Notes: generated by a model from the sequence alone, not told the origin. Positions 33,650 to 42,209 are shown, numbered from the stretch's first letter. The stretch: 64,000 nt of DNA from Vibrio pomeroyi (GCA_041879425.1 CP090855.1:1240001-1304000), one strand, 5' to 3'. Numbers and translations are program-made.

Positions 33650-34540
33650 ATGGATGTGAAAGTATTTAGAACCTTTCTTGAGGTTGCAAGGGTGCGCCAT
33701 TTTGGGCGTGCAGCTGAAAACTTGTATTTAACGCAAGCGGCGGTGAGTGCGCGAATCAAACAGCTTGAAGGCTATTTTGATACTCAACTCTTCATTCGTG
33801 ACCGCAATAACATCAAGCTCACCTCTTCCGGTGAACGTTTGATTGGTTATGCTGAAGTGATGGTGTCTACCTTACAACAAGCCAAATTTGAGCTGTCGTT
33901 GGAAAGTGGCAAAGCCCTGCAGTTAACACTGGGTGGCACCCCGAATATTTGGGATGCGTATCTGCAAAACTGTTTGAGCGTAGTGACCGATTCTTTCGGC
34001 GGCTACGGCTTCATGGCAGAGGTGATGGGGCGCGAGCAACTGAACCGTAATTTGTTAGAACGAACCTTAGATATGGCTTTTGCGTTCGATCAGATCAAAG
34101 CGGAAGAGCTGAACTGTAAAAAAGTCGCTGATTTGGTTTTGGTGTTGGTATCAACGCAACAAGATGATCTGGAATCTGTATTCCAACATAAATACGTTTA
34201 TGTCGATTGGGGAACGCGTTTTGGTTCTGAACATGCCGAGCGTCACCCAAAAGTGCCCGCGCCGTATCTACGTACCTCAACGGCTCGTATCGCTTTAGAT
34301 TTTATCTTAGAGAAAGGTGGCAGTGCGTATTTACCTGTTTCTATGGTTGAGCCTTTTATCGACTCAGGTCAGCTTCATAAGGTGAAAGGTGTTGAAGATT
34401 GGTATCGCCCTATTTACCTCAGCTACCGTAAAAGCAGCACCTCGGTTGACGCGATCATTCAAGTTGAGAAGTTGGTTAACGAGATTGACCCATCGACTGC
34501 TTACACGTTGCAACAAGCCGCTGAGCAAGCACCAGCATAG
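33650..34540 (+). CDS. hdfR: HdfR, LysR-family regulator
   Basis: A 296-residue LysR regulator. It begins MDVKVFRTFLEVARVRHFGR, very close to E. coli HdfR ([20 protein letters not shown]), with the HTH YLTQAAVSARIKQLE and FIRDRNNIKLTSSGE. In E. coli HdfR represses flhDC and activates the gltBD region. The start at 33650 aligns with E. coli; a TTG/ATG slightly upstream (33641) is possible. Divergent from maoP; the 154-bp gap between them should carry both promoters and possibly maoS. Confidence 0.9.
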   Translation: MDVKVFRTFLEVARVRHFGRAAENLYLTQAAVSARIKQLEGYFDTQLFIRDRNNIKLTSSGERLIGYAEVMVSTLQQAKFELSLESGKALQLTLGGTPNIWDAYLQNCLSVVTDSFGGYGFMAEVMGREQLNRNLLERTLDMAFAFDQIKAEELNCKKVADLVLVLVSTQQDDLESVFQHKYVYVDWGTRFGSEHAERHPKVPAPYLRTSTARIALDFILEKGGSAYLPVSMVEPFIDSGQLHKVKGVEDWYRPIYLSYRKSSTSVDAIIQVEKLVNEIDPSTAYTLQQAAEQAPA

Positions 34541-34590
34541 TGGTATTCGTTATCACTATGATGCTGATGAAGTAAAAAGTTGATTCGATA

Positions 34591-34619
34591 AAAAATGGCT
34601 CCCAAGGGAGCCATTTTTG
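34591..34619 (+). terminator. Terminator of hdfR
   Basis: AAAATGGCTCCC (34592-34603), AA loop, GGGAGCCATTTT, then T. Confidence 0.9.
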
Positions 34620-34728
34620 TTTTTAAACCAGTTTAAGCCTGGTATCTGTAACCTATTTCAAAACGCTAAATTTTCAAAAGCACCAAATTGCAGAGCTCGT
34701 GTTTTCAAAGCGTTATGCTTTCAACAAG

Positions 34729-34932
34729 CTATAGGTTCATTAAGTTCTCAATGGACTCTTCAAGAGAGTGAGATAGATATGAATGGATCTGATGTCCATC
34801 GGTTGCGTCTATTTCAATCTTAGAAATCCCGTTGCTCGCTTTATCTTCAAGAAAGCTGAGAGATTGTTCGACTGATTGACTGGTGAGAACCTGTTGGTTT
34901 GATAAAACAATACGACACGTGTGAAGAACCAT
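34729..34932 (-). CDS. Small protein of unknown function
   Basis: A 67-residue protein starting MVLHTCRIVLSNQQVLTSQS, with a predicted strand followed by helices and an acidic C-terminus (HSLEESIENLMNL). ATG at 34932 with AAGGAAAAGG just upstream is preferred over a further upstream in-frame codon. No family recognised; sits between hdfR and the Ada-AlkA gene. Confidence 0.6.
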   Translation of the reverse strand: MVLHTCRIVLSNQQVLTSQSVEQSLSFLEDKASNGISKIEIDATDGHQIHSYLSHSLEESIENLMNL

Positions 34933-35169
34933 AGCCTTTTCCTTTTTATATTCGATAGGTCTCTGCATCTTTGGCGTGCTAAGTACCTATCGTTGACGTT
35001 GTGAGAAGAATGCCTTCTCTAGGTTAAATTTAGTCGAATTGAATAAAATTAAAACCCTTTTTTGTGATTTATATAACCTTCGCTTCCGAAAGTGGCTAGC
35101 GACTCTGGTCGTTCACGGTAAACTTTTAGTTATCGGAGCCAAAATCATGGCAAATGGGAAGAACACATC

Positions 35170-36546
35170 ATGTCGAAAAATATCCATCACAACAGTGCGT
35201 TAACTAATGAGCAGTGTCATTTGGCTCGCTATGCGCGAGACGCTCGCTTTGATGGTATGTTTTTCACTGCGGTAAAAACGACGGGGATTTTTTGTCGCCC
35301 TATCTGCCCTGCAACACCACCGAAAGAAGAGAATGTCGAGTACTTTTCTCATCAGGCTCAGGCGTTAAAAGCAGGCTACCGACCTTGTTTACGCTGTCGA
35401 CCAGACAGTGCTCCTTTCTCACCAGCATGGAAAGGGGTTGAAACGACGTTTCTTAGAGCGATGCAGCTTATCGATAACGGTGCATTAAGCTCAGGTTCGA
35501 TTACCGATCTTGCCGAGCGTTTGGGGATCTCTGATCGATACTTACGCACCTTGTTCGACAACTATATTGGTGTGTCACCCAAGCAATATAGCCTGTACAG
35601 TCAATTAATGTTCGCTAAACAGTTGCTGCACAACAGTAGTATGAGTATTACTGATGTCGGCTTTGCGAGTGGCTTTAATAGCACGCGTCGCTTTAACGAT
35701 GCGTTTCAAAAAGAGCTGAAGCTTTCGCCAAGTCAGATTCGACGAACCAAACCTAATGATAGTCTGAGTAATCACATCCAACTGGCTTTTCATGGCCCAT
35801 TAGATTGGAACCACTTATTGGATTTTTATCGACGCAGAATGATTGAGGGGATAGAAGAGGTTGGGACCGATTATTACCAGCGAACTGTGACAGTAAATGG
35901 TTCGAAAGGTTGGTTTAAGGCGATCTTAGTTAAAAAGAACCGATTAGATATTGAATTTGAGTTGGATGATATAAACCAATTACGAGGTTTGATCACTCAC
36001 ATTCGTCGCATGTTCGACCTAGATGTCGACATCGCCAAAGTTGAAGCCTTTTTTGCGACGATCGATCCTAACTTAGTCGCCCGAAGTGGTATTCGTATTC
36101 CAGGTGTATGGAGTGCTTGGGAGGCGGGTGTCAGAGCGATACTTGGACAGCAAGTCTCAGTAACAGCAGCTATTGGTCAGCTAAACCTATTGATTAAAGA
36201 GCTTTCTGAATCAGATAAGAAAACCTATTTTCCGACACCGAAACAAATAGCGGAAGCCGATGTGAGCTTTTTGCGAATGCCAGGAAGCCGCAAGGAGACC
36301 TTAAAGCGTTTTGCCGAATACATGGTCGACAACCAAGCCGAGCACCCTTCCAAATGGATTGACCTAAAAGGCATTGGCCCTTGGACCATACAATACGCAT
36401 TACTTCGTGGCTTGAGTGAACCGAATCATTTGCTGGTGGGTGATTTAGTGGTGAAGAAGTTTATCGAGCACCGACCGGCTATCAATATAGAGAGTGTTTC
36501 ACCGTGGGGCAGTTACGCTACGTTCCACTGCTGGAATCAGTCTTAA
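35170..36546 (+). CDS. Ada-like regulator fused to AlkA 3-methyladenine DNA glycosylase
   Basis: A 458-residue fusion. Residues about 1-85 are an Ada zinc domain with the four cysteines (FCRPICPA and PCLRCRPD), 86-185 an AraC-type HTH pair (LAERLGISDRYLRTLFDNYI; VGFASGFNSTRRFNDAFQKE), then an AlkA N-domain and the helix-hairpin-helix glycosylase (LRMPGSRKETLKRFAEYM; LKGIGPWTIQYALLRGL) with the catalytic Asp in LLVGDLVVKK. It senses methyl damage and removes alkylated bases. A short upstream ATG frame (35147, 18 codons) overlaps its start, which is probably not functional. Followed 48 bp later by the methyltransferase. Confidence 0.92.
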   Translation: MSKNIHHNSALTNEQCHLARYARDARFDGMFFTAVKTTGIFCRPICPATPPKEENVEYFSHQAQALKAGYRPCLRCRPDSAPFSPAWKGVETTFLRAMQLIDNGALSSGSITDLAERLGISDRYLRTLFDNYIGVSPKQYSLYSQLMFAKQLLHNSSMSITDVGFASGFNSTRRFNDAFQKELKLSPSQIRRTKPNDSLSNHIQLAFHGPLDWNHLLDFYRRRMIEGIEEVGTDYYQRTVTVNGSKGWFKAILVKKNRLDIEFELDDINQLRGLITHIRRMFDLDVDIAKVEAFFATIDPNLVARSGIRIPGVWSAWEAGVRAILGQQVSVTAAIGQLNLLIKELSESDKKTYFPTPKQIAEADVSFLRMPGSRKETLKRFAEYMVDNQAEHPSKWIDLKGIGPWTIQYALLRGLSEPNHLLVGDLVVKKFIEHRPAINIESVSPWGSYATFHCWNQS

Positions 36547-36594
36547 TAGAAAGAGCAACCCGCGAAAGTCCGCAATACAAAGCTAGGAGTAATC

Positions 36595-37077
36595 ATGGCG
36601 AACCGTTTTACATATTATGACAGCCCGTTAGGCACTGTGACTCTGCAAGCGAATGAGCAAGGCTTACTCGGAGTTTGGTTTGAAACACACACAACGAAAC
36701 CGGAAGACTTAGGTACACAAGAAGATAGCTTTCCGATTTTCCAATCGGTCAAAGACCAGCTCGATCGTTATTTTGCAGGAGAAGCCGTTCAATTTGATTT
36801 ACCGATCGCTGCCAAAGGCACTCCGTTTCAGCAATCGGTTTGGCACGCACTTACTACTATTCCTTACGGAGTAACATGGAGCTATGCTCAGTTAGCCGAC
36901 GCGATCGGTAATCCAAAAGCGGTGCGAGCTGTGGGGTTAGCCAATGGCAAGAACCCGGTATCAGTGATTGTTCCTTGTCATCGAGTGATAGGCAAGAATG
37001 GAAAATTGACGGGTTACGCGGGCGGGATTGAACGCAAGCAGCGCTTATTGGCAATTGAGGGGATTGGCGAAGAATAG
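36595..37077 (+). CDS. ogt: Methylated-DNA-protein-cysteine methyltransferase
   Basis: A 160-residue O6-alkylguanine-DNA alkyltransferase: GTPFQQSVWHALTTIPYGVT, the DNA-binding Arg helix (NPKAVRAVGLANGKNPVS) and the active-site VPCHRVIG with its alkyl-acceptor Cys. It transfers the methyl group irreversibly to itself. ATG at 36595 with AGGAG. In operon with the Ada-AlkA fusion, giving a two-gene alkylation-repair unit; this lacks the Ada-type N-terminus, which is supplied by the fusion. Confidence 0.93.
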   Translation: MANRFTYYDSPLGTVTLQANEQGLLGVWFETHTTKPEDLGTQEDSFPIFQSVKDQLDRYFAGEAVQFDLPIAAKGTPFQQSVWHALTTIPYGVTWSYAQLADAIGNPKAVRAVGLANGKNPVSVIVPCHRVIGKNGKLTGYAGGIERKQRLLAIEGIGEE

Positions 37078-37238
37078 ATCGCTTGGTTATTGGCTTTTTG
37101 GTTAAGCGATGCCTCGCAATGTTGAACTTAGCCTAGGGACCTTAAAAGTGTGACTTTGCAATAAGGTTGGTGCTTTCTGGAAAATACTTGTTTGGTTGCA
37201 TATCCTTTTAGTTATGTTCTCTAGGCAAGGATGCCCAA

Positions 37239-37628
37239 ATGAATAGCCATCACTCTCTGATCATCGGCTGCAGTAGCGTGCTATTGCTGACTGGTTGTTT
37301 AACCGATACCAGTCGCCCCTTCGAAGTCCCACAGCTTGTCTTGTTTAAAGGCATGTACGAGAATGCGGATAATGACAGTTATTTGCTTTTTGAATCGGGA
37401 CAAGTGACCTATCAAACCACGGATAATACGGTCACGCGCAGTTATAGTGTCGACGATGACTTGATCATCATTGAGCTGAACTCAGGAAGCAGCCGAACTG
37501 ATTCAGACTTGGTGATGCGCATTCAACAGCAGGGTGAGGTACTGACATGCAACCAATGCCCAGCAGTTCAATTGAGTAACGTTTGGACCCGAGTCGAAAC
37601 CCCGTACCAAGAGGACCCATCTAATTAG
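37239..37628 (+). CDS. Small lipoprotein, unknown function
   Basis: A 129-residue protein with signal peptide and lipobox LLLTGC (Cys about residue 20), then a beta-rich domain (YLLFESGQVTYQTTDNTVTR; DLIIIELNSGSSRTDSDLVM) and a Cys pair CNQC. No family recognised. It overlaps the convergent nhaD stop by 4 bp. Confidence 0.72.
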   Translation: MNSHHSLIIGCSSVLLLTGCLTDTSRPFEVPQLVLFKGMYENADNDSYLLFESGQVTYQTTDNTVTRSYSVDDDLIIIELNSGSSRTDSDLVMRIQQQGEVLTCNQCPAVQLSNVWTRVETPYQEDPSN

Positions 37629-39064
37629 AATAACCCACCATTAAGCCATAAGTGAGCCGCGATACTGACCGCATAGCCAATCATGATGACTGGCATCCAC
37701 TTTAGGTGTCCAAAGAAGGTGTACTTACCATGAGCTGCACCCATCAATGCCACACCAGCAGCGCTACCGATCGACAATAAGCTTCCCCCAACGCCAGCGG
37801 TTAACGTAATCAGTAACCAGTTACCCATCGACATTTGTGGCTCCATTGATAACACTGCAAACATCACCGGAATGTTATCGACAATCGCAGACAAGATGCC
37901 CACCATAATATTTGCCCAAATTGGATTCCATTGGCTGTACATGACTCCTGAAGCGAGTTCTAAGTAACCAAGCAAGCTCAAGCCACCGACACACATTACC
38001 ACTCCGTAGAAGAAGAGTAATGTATCCCATTCGGCATGAGAGACTCTTCGAAATACATCAAAAGGCACCACCGATCCGAGTCGTTTTAAGGCTCCTTCAT
38101 CGTTATTTGCAATTGCCACGGCTTTCTTCTTAGCCAGCGAGTTGGGCAGTGTTTTTCTCAAGAAATACCCAAAGAACTGGAGGTATGCCAGCCCCATCAT
38201 CATGCCCATTACTGGTGGGAAGTGCAGGACTGCGTGGAAAGCAACGGCAGTACCTATGGTCATAATGAATAGGAATACAATTCGTCTCGCGCCTCGTTTC
38301 AATTCAACGTGTTGATGTACCGTGTCAGGCTGAGTGGTAGGTACAAAGTAAGACATGATCAGAGCTGGAACGAGGTAGTTCATCATTGAAGGAATGAATA
38401 AGGGAATGAATTCACTAAAACTGACATAGCCTGCCTGCCATACCATCAAGGTTGTGATATCGCCAAATGGGCTGAACGCGCCACCTGCATTCGCCGCAAT
38501 CACAATATTCACACAGGCGAGGTTAACAAATTTAGGGTTATCTCCTGCGACCTTAAGTACCACGGCACACATTAATAGAGCGGTTGTCAGGTTATCGGCT
38601 ATCGGGGAGATAAAGAACGACAAAATACCGGTTAACCAGAATAGAGACCGAAAATTAAAGCCTTTACCCACCATCCAGGCTTGTAGGGCATCAAATAGTC
38701 TTCGCTCTTCCATCGCGCTGATGTAAGTCATGGCGACGAGCAGGAAGAGTAGCAGCTCGGCGTATTCTAATAAGTTGTGTTCGAGCGCTTGCTTCGCGAC
38801 TTCAACTAGATTGTGCTCTTGGTAGGTGAAACCAATGATGATCCAAATAAGGCCTGCGGCGAGTAAAACGGGTTTGGACTTTCGCAGCTTTAGATACTCT
38901 TCCATCATCACTACAACGTAAGCAATAACGAAAATTGTTAGCGAGAGGTAGCCAGCAAATGAGTTGGTAAGCTTGAGAGGTTCCCCTAGTTGGGAGGTAG
39001 TTGCCCCCGCCACCGCAGAAAAACACAGTAAAGAGAGGACAACAGAAAGCTGGATACCTAGCAT
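37625..39064 (-). CDS. nhaD: NhaD-type sodium/proton antiporter
   Basis: A 479-residue membrane protein with about 12 helices: FVIAYVVVMMEEYLKLRKSK, FISPIADNLTTALLMCAVVL (conserved Asp/Asn core), NIVIAANAGGAFSPFGDITT, and VDNIPVMFAVLSMEPQMS. The NhaD family is the halophile and Vibrio Na+(Li+)/H+ antiporter. The N-terminus looks like a short signal-like segment (LSVVLSLLCFSAVAGAT). ATG at 39064, monocistronic. Confidence 0.92.
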   Translation of the reverse strand: MLGIQLSVVLSLLCFSAVAGATTSQLGEPLKLTNSFAGYLSLTIFVIAYVVVMMEEYLKLRKSKPVLLAAGLIWIIIGFTYQEHNLVEVAKQALEHNLLEYAELLLFLLVAMTYISAMEERRLFDALQAWMVGKGFNFRSLFWLTGILSFFISPIADNLTTALLMCAVVLKVAGDNPKFVNLACVNIVIAANAGGAFSPFGDITTLMVWQAGYVSFSEFIPLFIPSMMNYLVPALIMSYFVPTTQPDTVHQHVELKRGARRIVFLFIMTIGTAVAFHAVLHFPPVMGMMMGLAYLQFFGYFLRKTLPNSLAKKKAVAIANNDEGALKRLGSVVPFDVFRRVSHAEWDTLLFFYGVVMCVGGLSLLGYLELASGVMYSQWNPIWANIMVGILSAIVDNIPVMFAVLSMEPQMSMGNWLLITLTAGVGGSLLSIGSAAGVALMGAAHGKYTFFGHLKWMPVIMIGYAVSIAAHLWLNGGLF

Positions 39065-39247
39065 GGATTACGCTCCAAAGTTAATAAGTTATTAACACGC
39101 GTAAAAGCGTAGACTTAAATAACCATGTGGAGTGTGATAGATATCTTAATAATTCAACAGATTACAAGGAAAGCAATAGACTGTGAGGTGGGCTGAAGTA
39201 CGGCCTTGTGCGTCTCAAATTACAATCTTGTACACGTGAGTAATAAA

Positions 39248-39266
39248 GAAAAAGCCCTACGGGCTT
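39248..39266 (-). terminator. Terminator of the 56-codon gene
   Basis: On the minus strand AAGCCC (39261-39266), GTA loop, GGGCTT (39252-39257), then T5. It lies about 33 bp after the small gene's stop. Confidence 0.8.
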
Positions 39267-39298
39267 AGTCCGATAGAGCTTATTCTGTGTCGCCAACA

Positions 39299-39469
39299 TT
39301 ATGCAGCATTACGATCAAACGTCATTGTTTGTTCTGCAGCACATATCTCAACAGGCCAGCCATAGGATTGGTATTCCATCGCAAGTTTGTCCGCAACTAC
39401 GCGAGATACCGTGGCAGTGATCCACATGCCTTTACCCATTATCTGATATTTGAGTGTTCTCATTTCCAT
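39299..39469 (-). CDS. 56-residue small protein, candidate VarA-regulated gene
   Basis: ATG at 39467-39469 preceded by GGTGAC; the frame reads MEMRTLKYQIMGKGMWITAT, then SRVVADKLAMEYQSYGWPVE, and ends with DRNAA before TAA. Clean codon use, a Shine-Dalgarno site, an extended -10 (TGCTATAG, -10 at 39508-39513) upstream and an own terminator argue that it is real. No family recognised; it is a soluble small protein with a Trp-rich core. A TGTAAG-N6-CTTACG box lies about 190 bp upstream of its predicted start of transcription. Confidence 0.72.
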   Translation of the reverse strand: MEMRTLKYQIMGKGMWITATVSRVVADKLAMEYQSYGWPVEICAAEQTMTFDRNAA

Positions 39470-39685
39470 TTTTGTCACCGTTTTCCTTCTATATTGGCTG
39501 CGCGAAGTCTATAGCACCTCTTGAGGCTGGAATTTCGAATCAAGCTCAAATCCTTTATAAAATGGCTCATGAATTCGGCTTGGATTAAAACTCAATCATC
39601 AGAATGAAAACGGTTGCGTTTTGGAAGAAAAATCACGATTTAAGTGCCTGTATTATAATTAAATAAAAATTTAACTAAAAATTTA

Positions 39686-39703
39686 TGTAAGAGATCTCTT
39701 ACG
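39686..39703. promoter_or_regulatory. VarA/GacA-type box upstream of the 56-codon gene and yjiH
   Basis: TGTAAG-AGATCT-CTTACG, one mismatch from the GacA/UvrY/VarA consensus TGTAAG-N6-CTTACA. The 16-bp core palindrome is the same (AGATCT centre) as in the box beside the csr RNA. Confidence 0.7.
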
Positions 39704-40001
39704 TAAATATCAGAAATTGGATTGGACAGGTGATTATCGGTTTAGCGCTGATTTTTGTATCGTATCTGTGTGCTTTCGGTTGCGTTGTTGCAGCGAATTC
39801 TATTTAGTTTTGTATGTGAAATATGAGGAAATTGTCAGTTTGTTTTTCTATATCTAAATCATAATCACAGTTTTATATGTTGCTGGTGAACTTACATTCA
39901 AAGTCATACGCTATTTGATTTTGGTCAGTAACCTGTTGCTCATTAGTTTGCACTATCTATGCGTGTTCTGTTCCACATAAACTAGGTGTATAGAGGTCCT
40001 T

Positions 40002-40739
40002 ATGACTAATCCAACCAAAACCGATCGTAAAGTCACGATCGGCAGTTACATCGCACTCGCCTTTGCGGTTGTGTTTTTCTCCGGCTTGATGCAGTCCAAT
40101 GAATGGTATGGCGTATTCGATTTTACAACGCTCAACGGTTCATTCGGTAAGGTTGCTTATGATGTAAGTGAATCCGCTGATGGTATCCAAGCAGCTACCA
40201 CTTCTTTACGTGGTAAAGGCGGTAGCGGTGCTCGTGACGGTTTCATTTTTGCTTTGACACTTATTCCGACCGTGATGTTTGCTCTGGGTATGATCAATGT
40301 ACTTGAGCACTATGGTGCGCTGGATGCGGCTCGCAAACTGCTTACTCCTCTACTTCGCCCTCTAATGGGTATTCCGGGTAACTCTGGCTTAGCATTAATT
40401 GCTTCTCTGCAAAGTACCGATGCGGGCGCAGCGATGACGCGTCAGTTAAAAGACGAAGGGCATCTAACTAAGCGTGAAACCGATGTCTTCACCATGTTCC
40501 AGTTCACGGCTGGCGCGGCGATCGTTAACTTCTTCTCGTCGGGTGCTGTGTTGTTCACTCTAACCGCGATGGATGGCTCTTTGGCGGTAACCTCGTCAAT
40601 CGGTCTTGCTGTGGCTGTGATGTTTATCTTCAAGTTTGTCGGCGCAAACCTATTCCGCATTTATCTCAACATTACTGAAGGCAAAGAAGACAAACCAAAA
40701 TCAGACAAAGAGCAAAAACTGGAAGAGGAAGTAGCATAA
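40002..40739 (+). CDS. yjiH: YjiH family membrane protein (nucleoside recognition domain)
   Basis: A 245-residue inner-membrane protein: helices IGSYIALAFAVVFFSGLMQS, FIFALTLIPTVMFALGMINV and FQFTAGAAIVNFFSSGAVLF, and an acidic C-terminal tail (EGKEDKPKSDKEQKLEEEVA). It belongs to the nucleoside-recognition/spore-maturation-like (Gate domain) family. Its stop overlaps the yjiG start (TAATG). Role unknown in bacteria other than being linked with small-molecule transport. Confidence 0.85.
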   Translation: MTNPTKTDRKVTIGSYIALAFAVVFFSGLMQSNEWYGVFDFTTLNGSFGKVAYDVSESADGIQAATTSLRGKGGSGARDGFIFALTLIPTVMFALGMINVLEHYGALDAARKLLTPLLRPLMGIPGNSGLALIASLQSTDAGAAMTRQLKDEGHLTKRETDVFTMFQFTAGAAIVNFFSSGAVLFTLTAMDGSLAVTSSIGLAVAVMFIFKFVGANLFRIYLNITEGKEDKPKSDKEQKLEEEVA

Positions 40740-41206
40740 TGAGCGAAGTTAAAGCAAAGAAACCAATGGTGACTGATATTTTCGTTGAAGGTGCTAAGAA
40801 AGGCTGGGTTATTGCGACCACCTCGACCGTGCCAAATGTTCTGATGGCGTTTGTGATTATCAAAGCATTGCAGATTACGGGCGCGTTGGATCTGATGGGC
40901 AGCGTATTTGCTCCAATCATGGCGGTGTTTGGTTTACCAGGTGAAGCGGCAGCGGTATTGATTGGCGCGTGGATGTCGATGGGTGGTGCAGTAGGTGTGG
41001 TTATTACACTGTTTGACCAAGGCATCTTAAACGGCAACCACATTGCTATTTTGGCACCAGCTATCTACTTGATGGGTTCTCAGGTGCAATACATGGGCCG
41101 TATCATGGGACCAATCGGAACTGAAGGTCGTTACATCCCAGTGATGATCGCGATTTCAGTACTGAACGCTTTTGGCGCGATGTTCTTGATGAACATCATT
41201 CTGTAG
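40739..41206 (+). CDS. yjiG: YjiG family membrane protein
   Basis: A 155-residue partner of YjiH with several helices: VPNVLMAFVIIKALQITGAL, FAPIMAVFGLPGEAAAVLIG and VMIAISVLNAFGAMFLMNII. The GlyGlyAla-rich loop IGAWMSMGGAVGVVIT is typical. Coupled to yjiH by TAATG. The downstream terminator (41236-41272) belongs mainly to the csr RNA on the other strand but can stop this transcript too. Confidence 0.86.
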   Translation: MSEVKAKKPMVTDIFVEGAKKGWVIATTSTVPNVLMAFVIIKALQITGALDLMGSVFAPIMAVFGLPGEAAAVLIGAWMSMGGAVGVVITLFDQGILNGNHIAILAPAIYLMGSQVQYMGRIMGPIGTEGRYIPVMIAISVLNAFGAMFLMNIIL

Positions 41207-41235
41207 CCTGACTTCTGAATCTTAATAGGCTTTAG

Positions 41236-41272
41236 AAAAAGGAAAACCCGTTTGGCTTTCACCAAACGGGTT
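41236..41272 (-). terminator. Terminator of the csr RNA
   Basis: AACCCGTTTGG (41245-41255) pairs with CCAAACGGGTT (41262-41272), 11 bp perfect; on the minus strand TTTTCCTTTTT follows. Confidence 0.9.
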
Positions 41273-41550
41273 CTGTTCTTTTTCGTAGCCATCCTGCTAC
41301 TGACGTTGTTACTTATTTTTCAATAAGCTAACGCATGCTCCCTGCCTCGTTCCTTGACTTGGCTAAATCCTTTAACCTATCCAATTCATCGCCTTCCTAG
41401 CGGTGTCCTTGCTAACTCATCATCCTGATAAGTGACTCTATCCTAGAGTGTAACTTCCTTGCTGATAACTCATCCTAAGTCATCAAATCTTCATCCTGAA
41501 GATACCTAATCCATTAGGCTTTTTCCTGTTCCTGCCAACTCCCTGTCGAC
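41236..41550 (-). ncRNA. csrB: CsrB-family small RNA (CsrA-sequestering)
   Basis: On the minus strand a purine-rich RNA of about 315 nt starts with GTCGACAGGGAG (41550 down), identical to the 5' end of E. coli CsrB. I count 16 GGA motifs, many as AGGA(T/A)G in hairpin loops, such as CTTCAGGATGAAG (41489-41501) and CTCTAGGATAGAG (41436-41448). It ends at the AACCCGTTTGG...CCAAACGGGTT terminator with T4CCT5. A -10 TTTAAT precedes 41550. Such RNAs sequester CsrA and are activated by VarS/VarA; a VarA box is centred 170 bp upstream. No protein-coding frame fits here. Confidence 0.9.
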
Positions 41551-41710
41551 ATGTATATTAAACACTCTCGAGGCTTCTCCCACAATCTACCCCAAGCAAA
41601 TAATCTGAAGGCAAAGCCAAGGAAAACTGTGCGGACTCATACAAAACAAAGGCTTGGGTTTGTAATCTAGGATTTTTCTGCGAAGCTTGATTGTAATCTC
41701 TTACGTTTGT

Positions 41711-41728
41711 TGTGAGAGATCTCTTACA
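41711..41728 (-). promoter_or_regulatory. VarA/GacA-type box upstream of the csr RNA
   Basis: On the minus strand TGTAAG-AGATCT-CTCACA (one mismatch from TGTAAG-N6-CTTACA). It is centred about 170 bp upstream of the sRNA start, the usual distance for such boxes. A half-site TGTAATCTCTTACG lies at 41692-41705. Confidence 0.75.
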
Positions 41729-41814
41729 TATGTGCGGGCGTGAATGCTCCTTGTTTGCTGAATACAGATACGTTGAGGTAGCTCGCCGAATAAACTAACC
41801 AGTAGGAAATGATA

Positions 41815-42201
41815 ATGGTTACAGCGTTATATGCATCGTTGCTCACTTTGGTCATGTTATGGCTTTCCATTGAAGTGATTAAGCAAAGAAGAAAGAATCA
41901 AGTGGCACACTCAGATGGTGGTGTTGAATCGTTACAAGTGGCTCGTTCTGCTCAAAGTAACGCAATGGACTATATTCCGATTACCGTGATATTGATGGCG
42001 TTGCTAGAGTTCAACGGCGGCAATGTATGGCTGATTCACGTTATTGGTGTCGCTTTTGTTGCTGGCCGTATTATTCATGGAAAAAGCATTCTTGCTCGTA
42101 GCCTGAAGGGAAGAAAGCAAGGCATGTATTTGACCTTTGCCGGCATGGTGTCTTTAGTTGTTCTAAACTTGATTTATCTCCCGTTTGATAAGCTTATATA
42201 A
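41815..42201 (+). CDS. MAPEG family membrane protein
   Basis: A 128-residue membrane protein of the MAPEG (membrane-associated eicosanoid/glutathione metabolism) family, with four helices (VTALYASLLTLVMLWLSIEV; YIPITVILMALLEFNGGNVW; LIHVIGVAFVAGRIIHGKS; GMVSLVVLNLIYLPF). The Arg/His-rich GRIIHGKS is typical. The ATG at 41815 has AGGA seven bases before it; an ATG at 41809 abuts the site. It shares the region upstream of the csr RNA and is divergent from it. Confidence 0.85.
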   Translation: MVTALYASLLTLVMLWLSIEVIKQRRKNQVAHSDGGVESLQVARSAQSNAMDYIPITVILMALLEFNGGNVWLIHVIGVAFVAGRIIHGKSILARSLKGRKQGMYLTFAGMVSLVVLNLIYLPFDKLI

Positions 42202-42209
42202 GGACCAGC

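Noticed and set aside
35147..35203. 18-codon leader frame overlapping the Ada-AlkA start
   Set aside because: No ribosome site; probably chance.
39287..39514. Plus-strand 75-codon frame
   Set aside because: It overlaps the well-supported minus-strand 56-codon gene, has no ribosome site and has a Cys/His-rich, non-protein-like composition.
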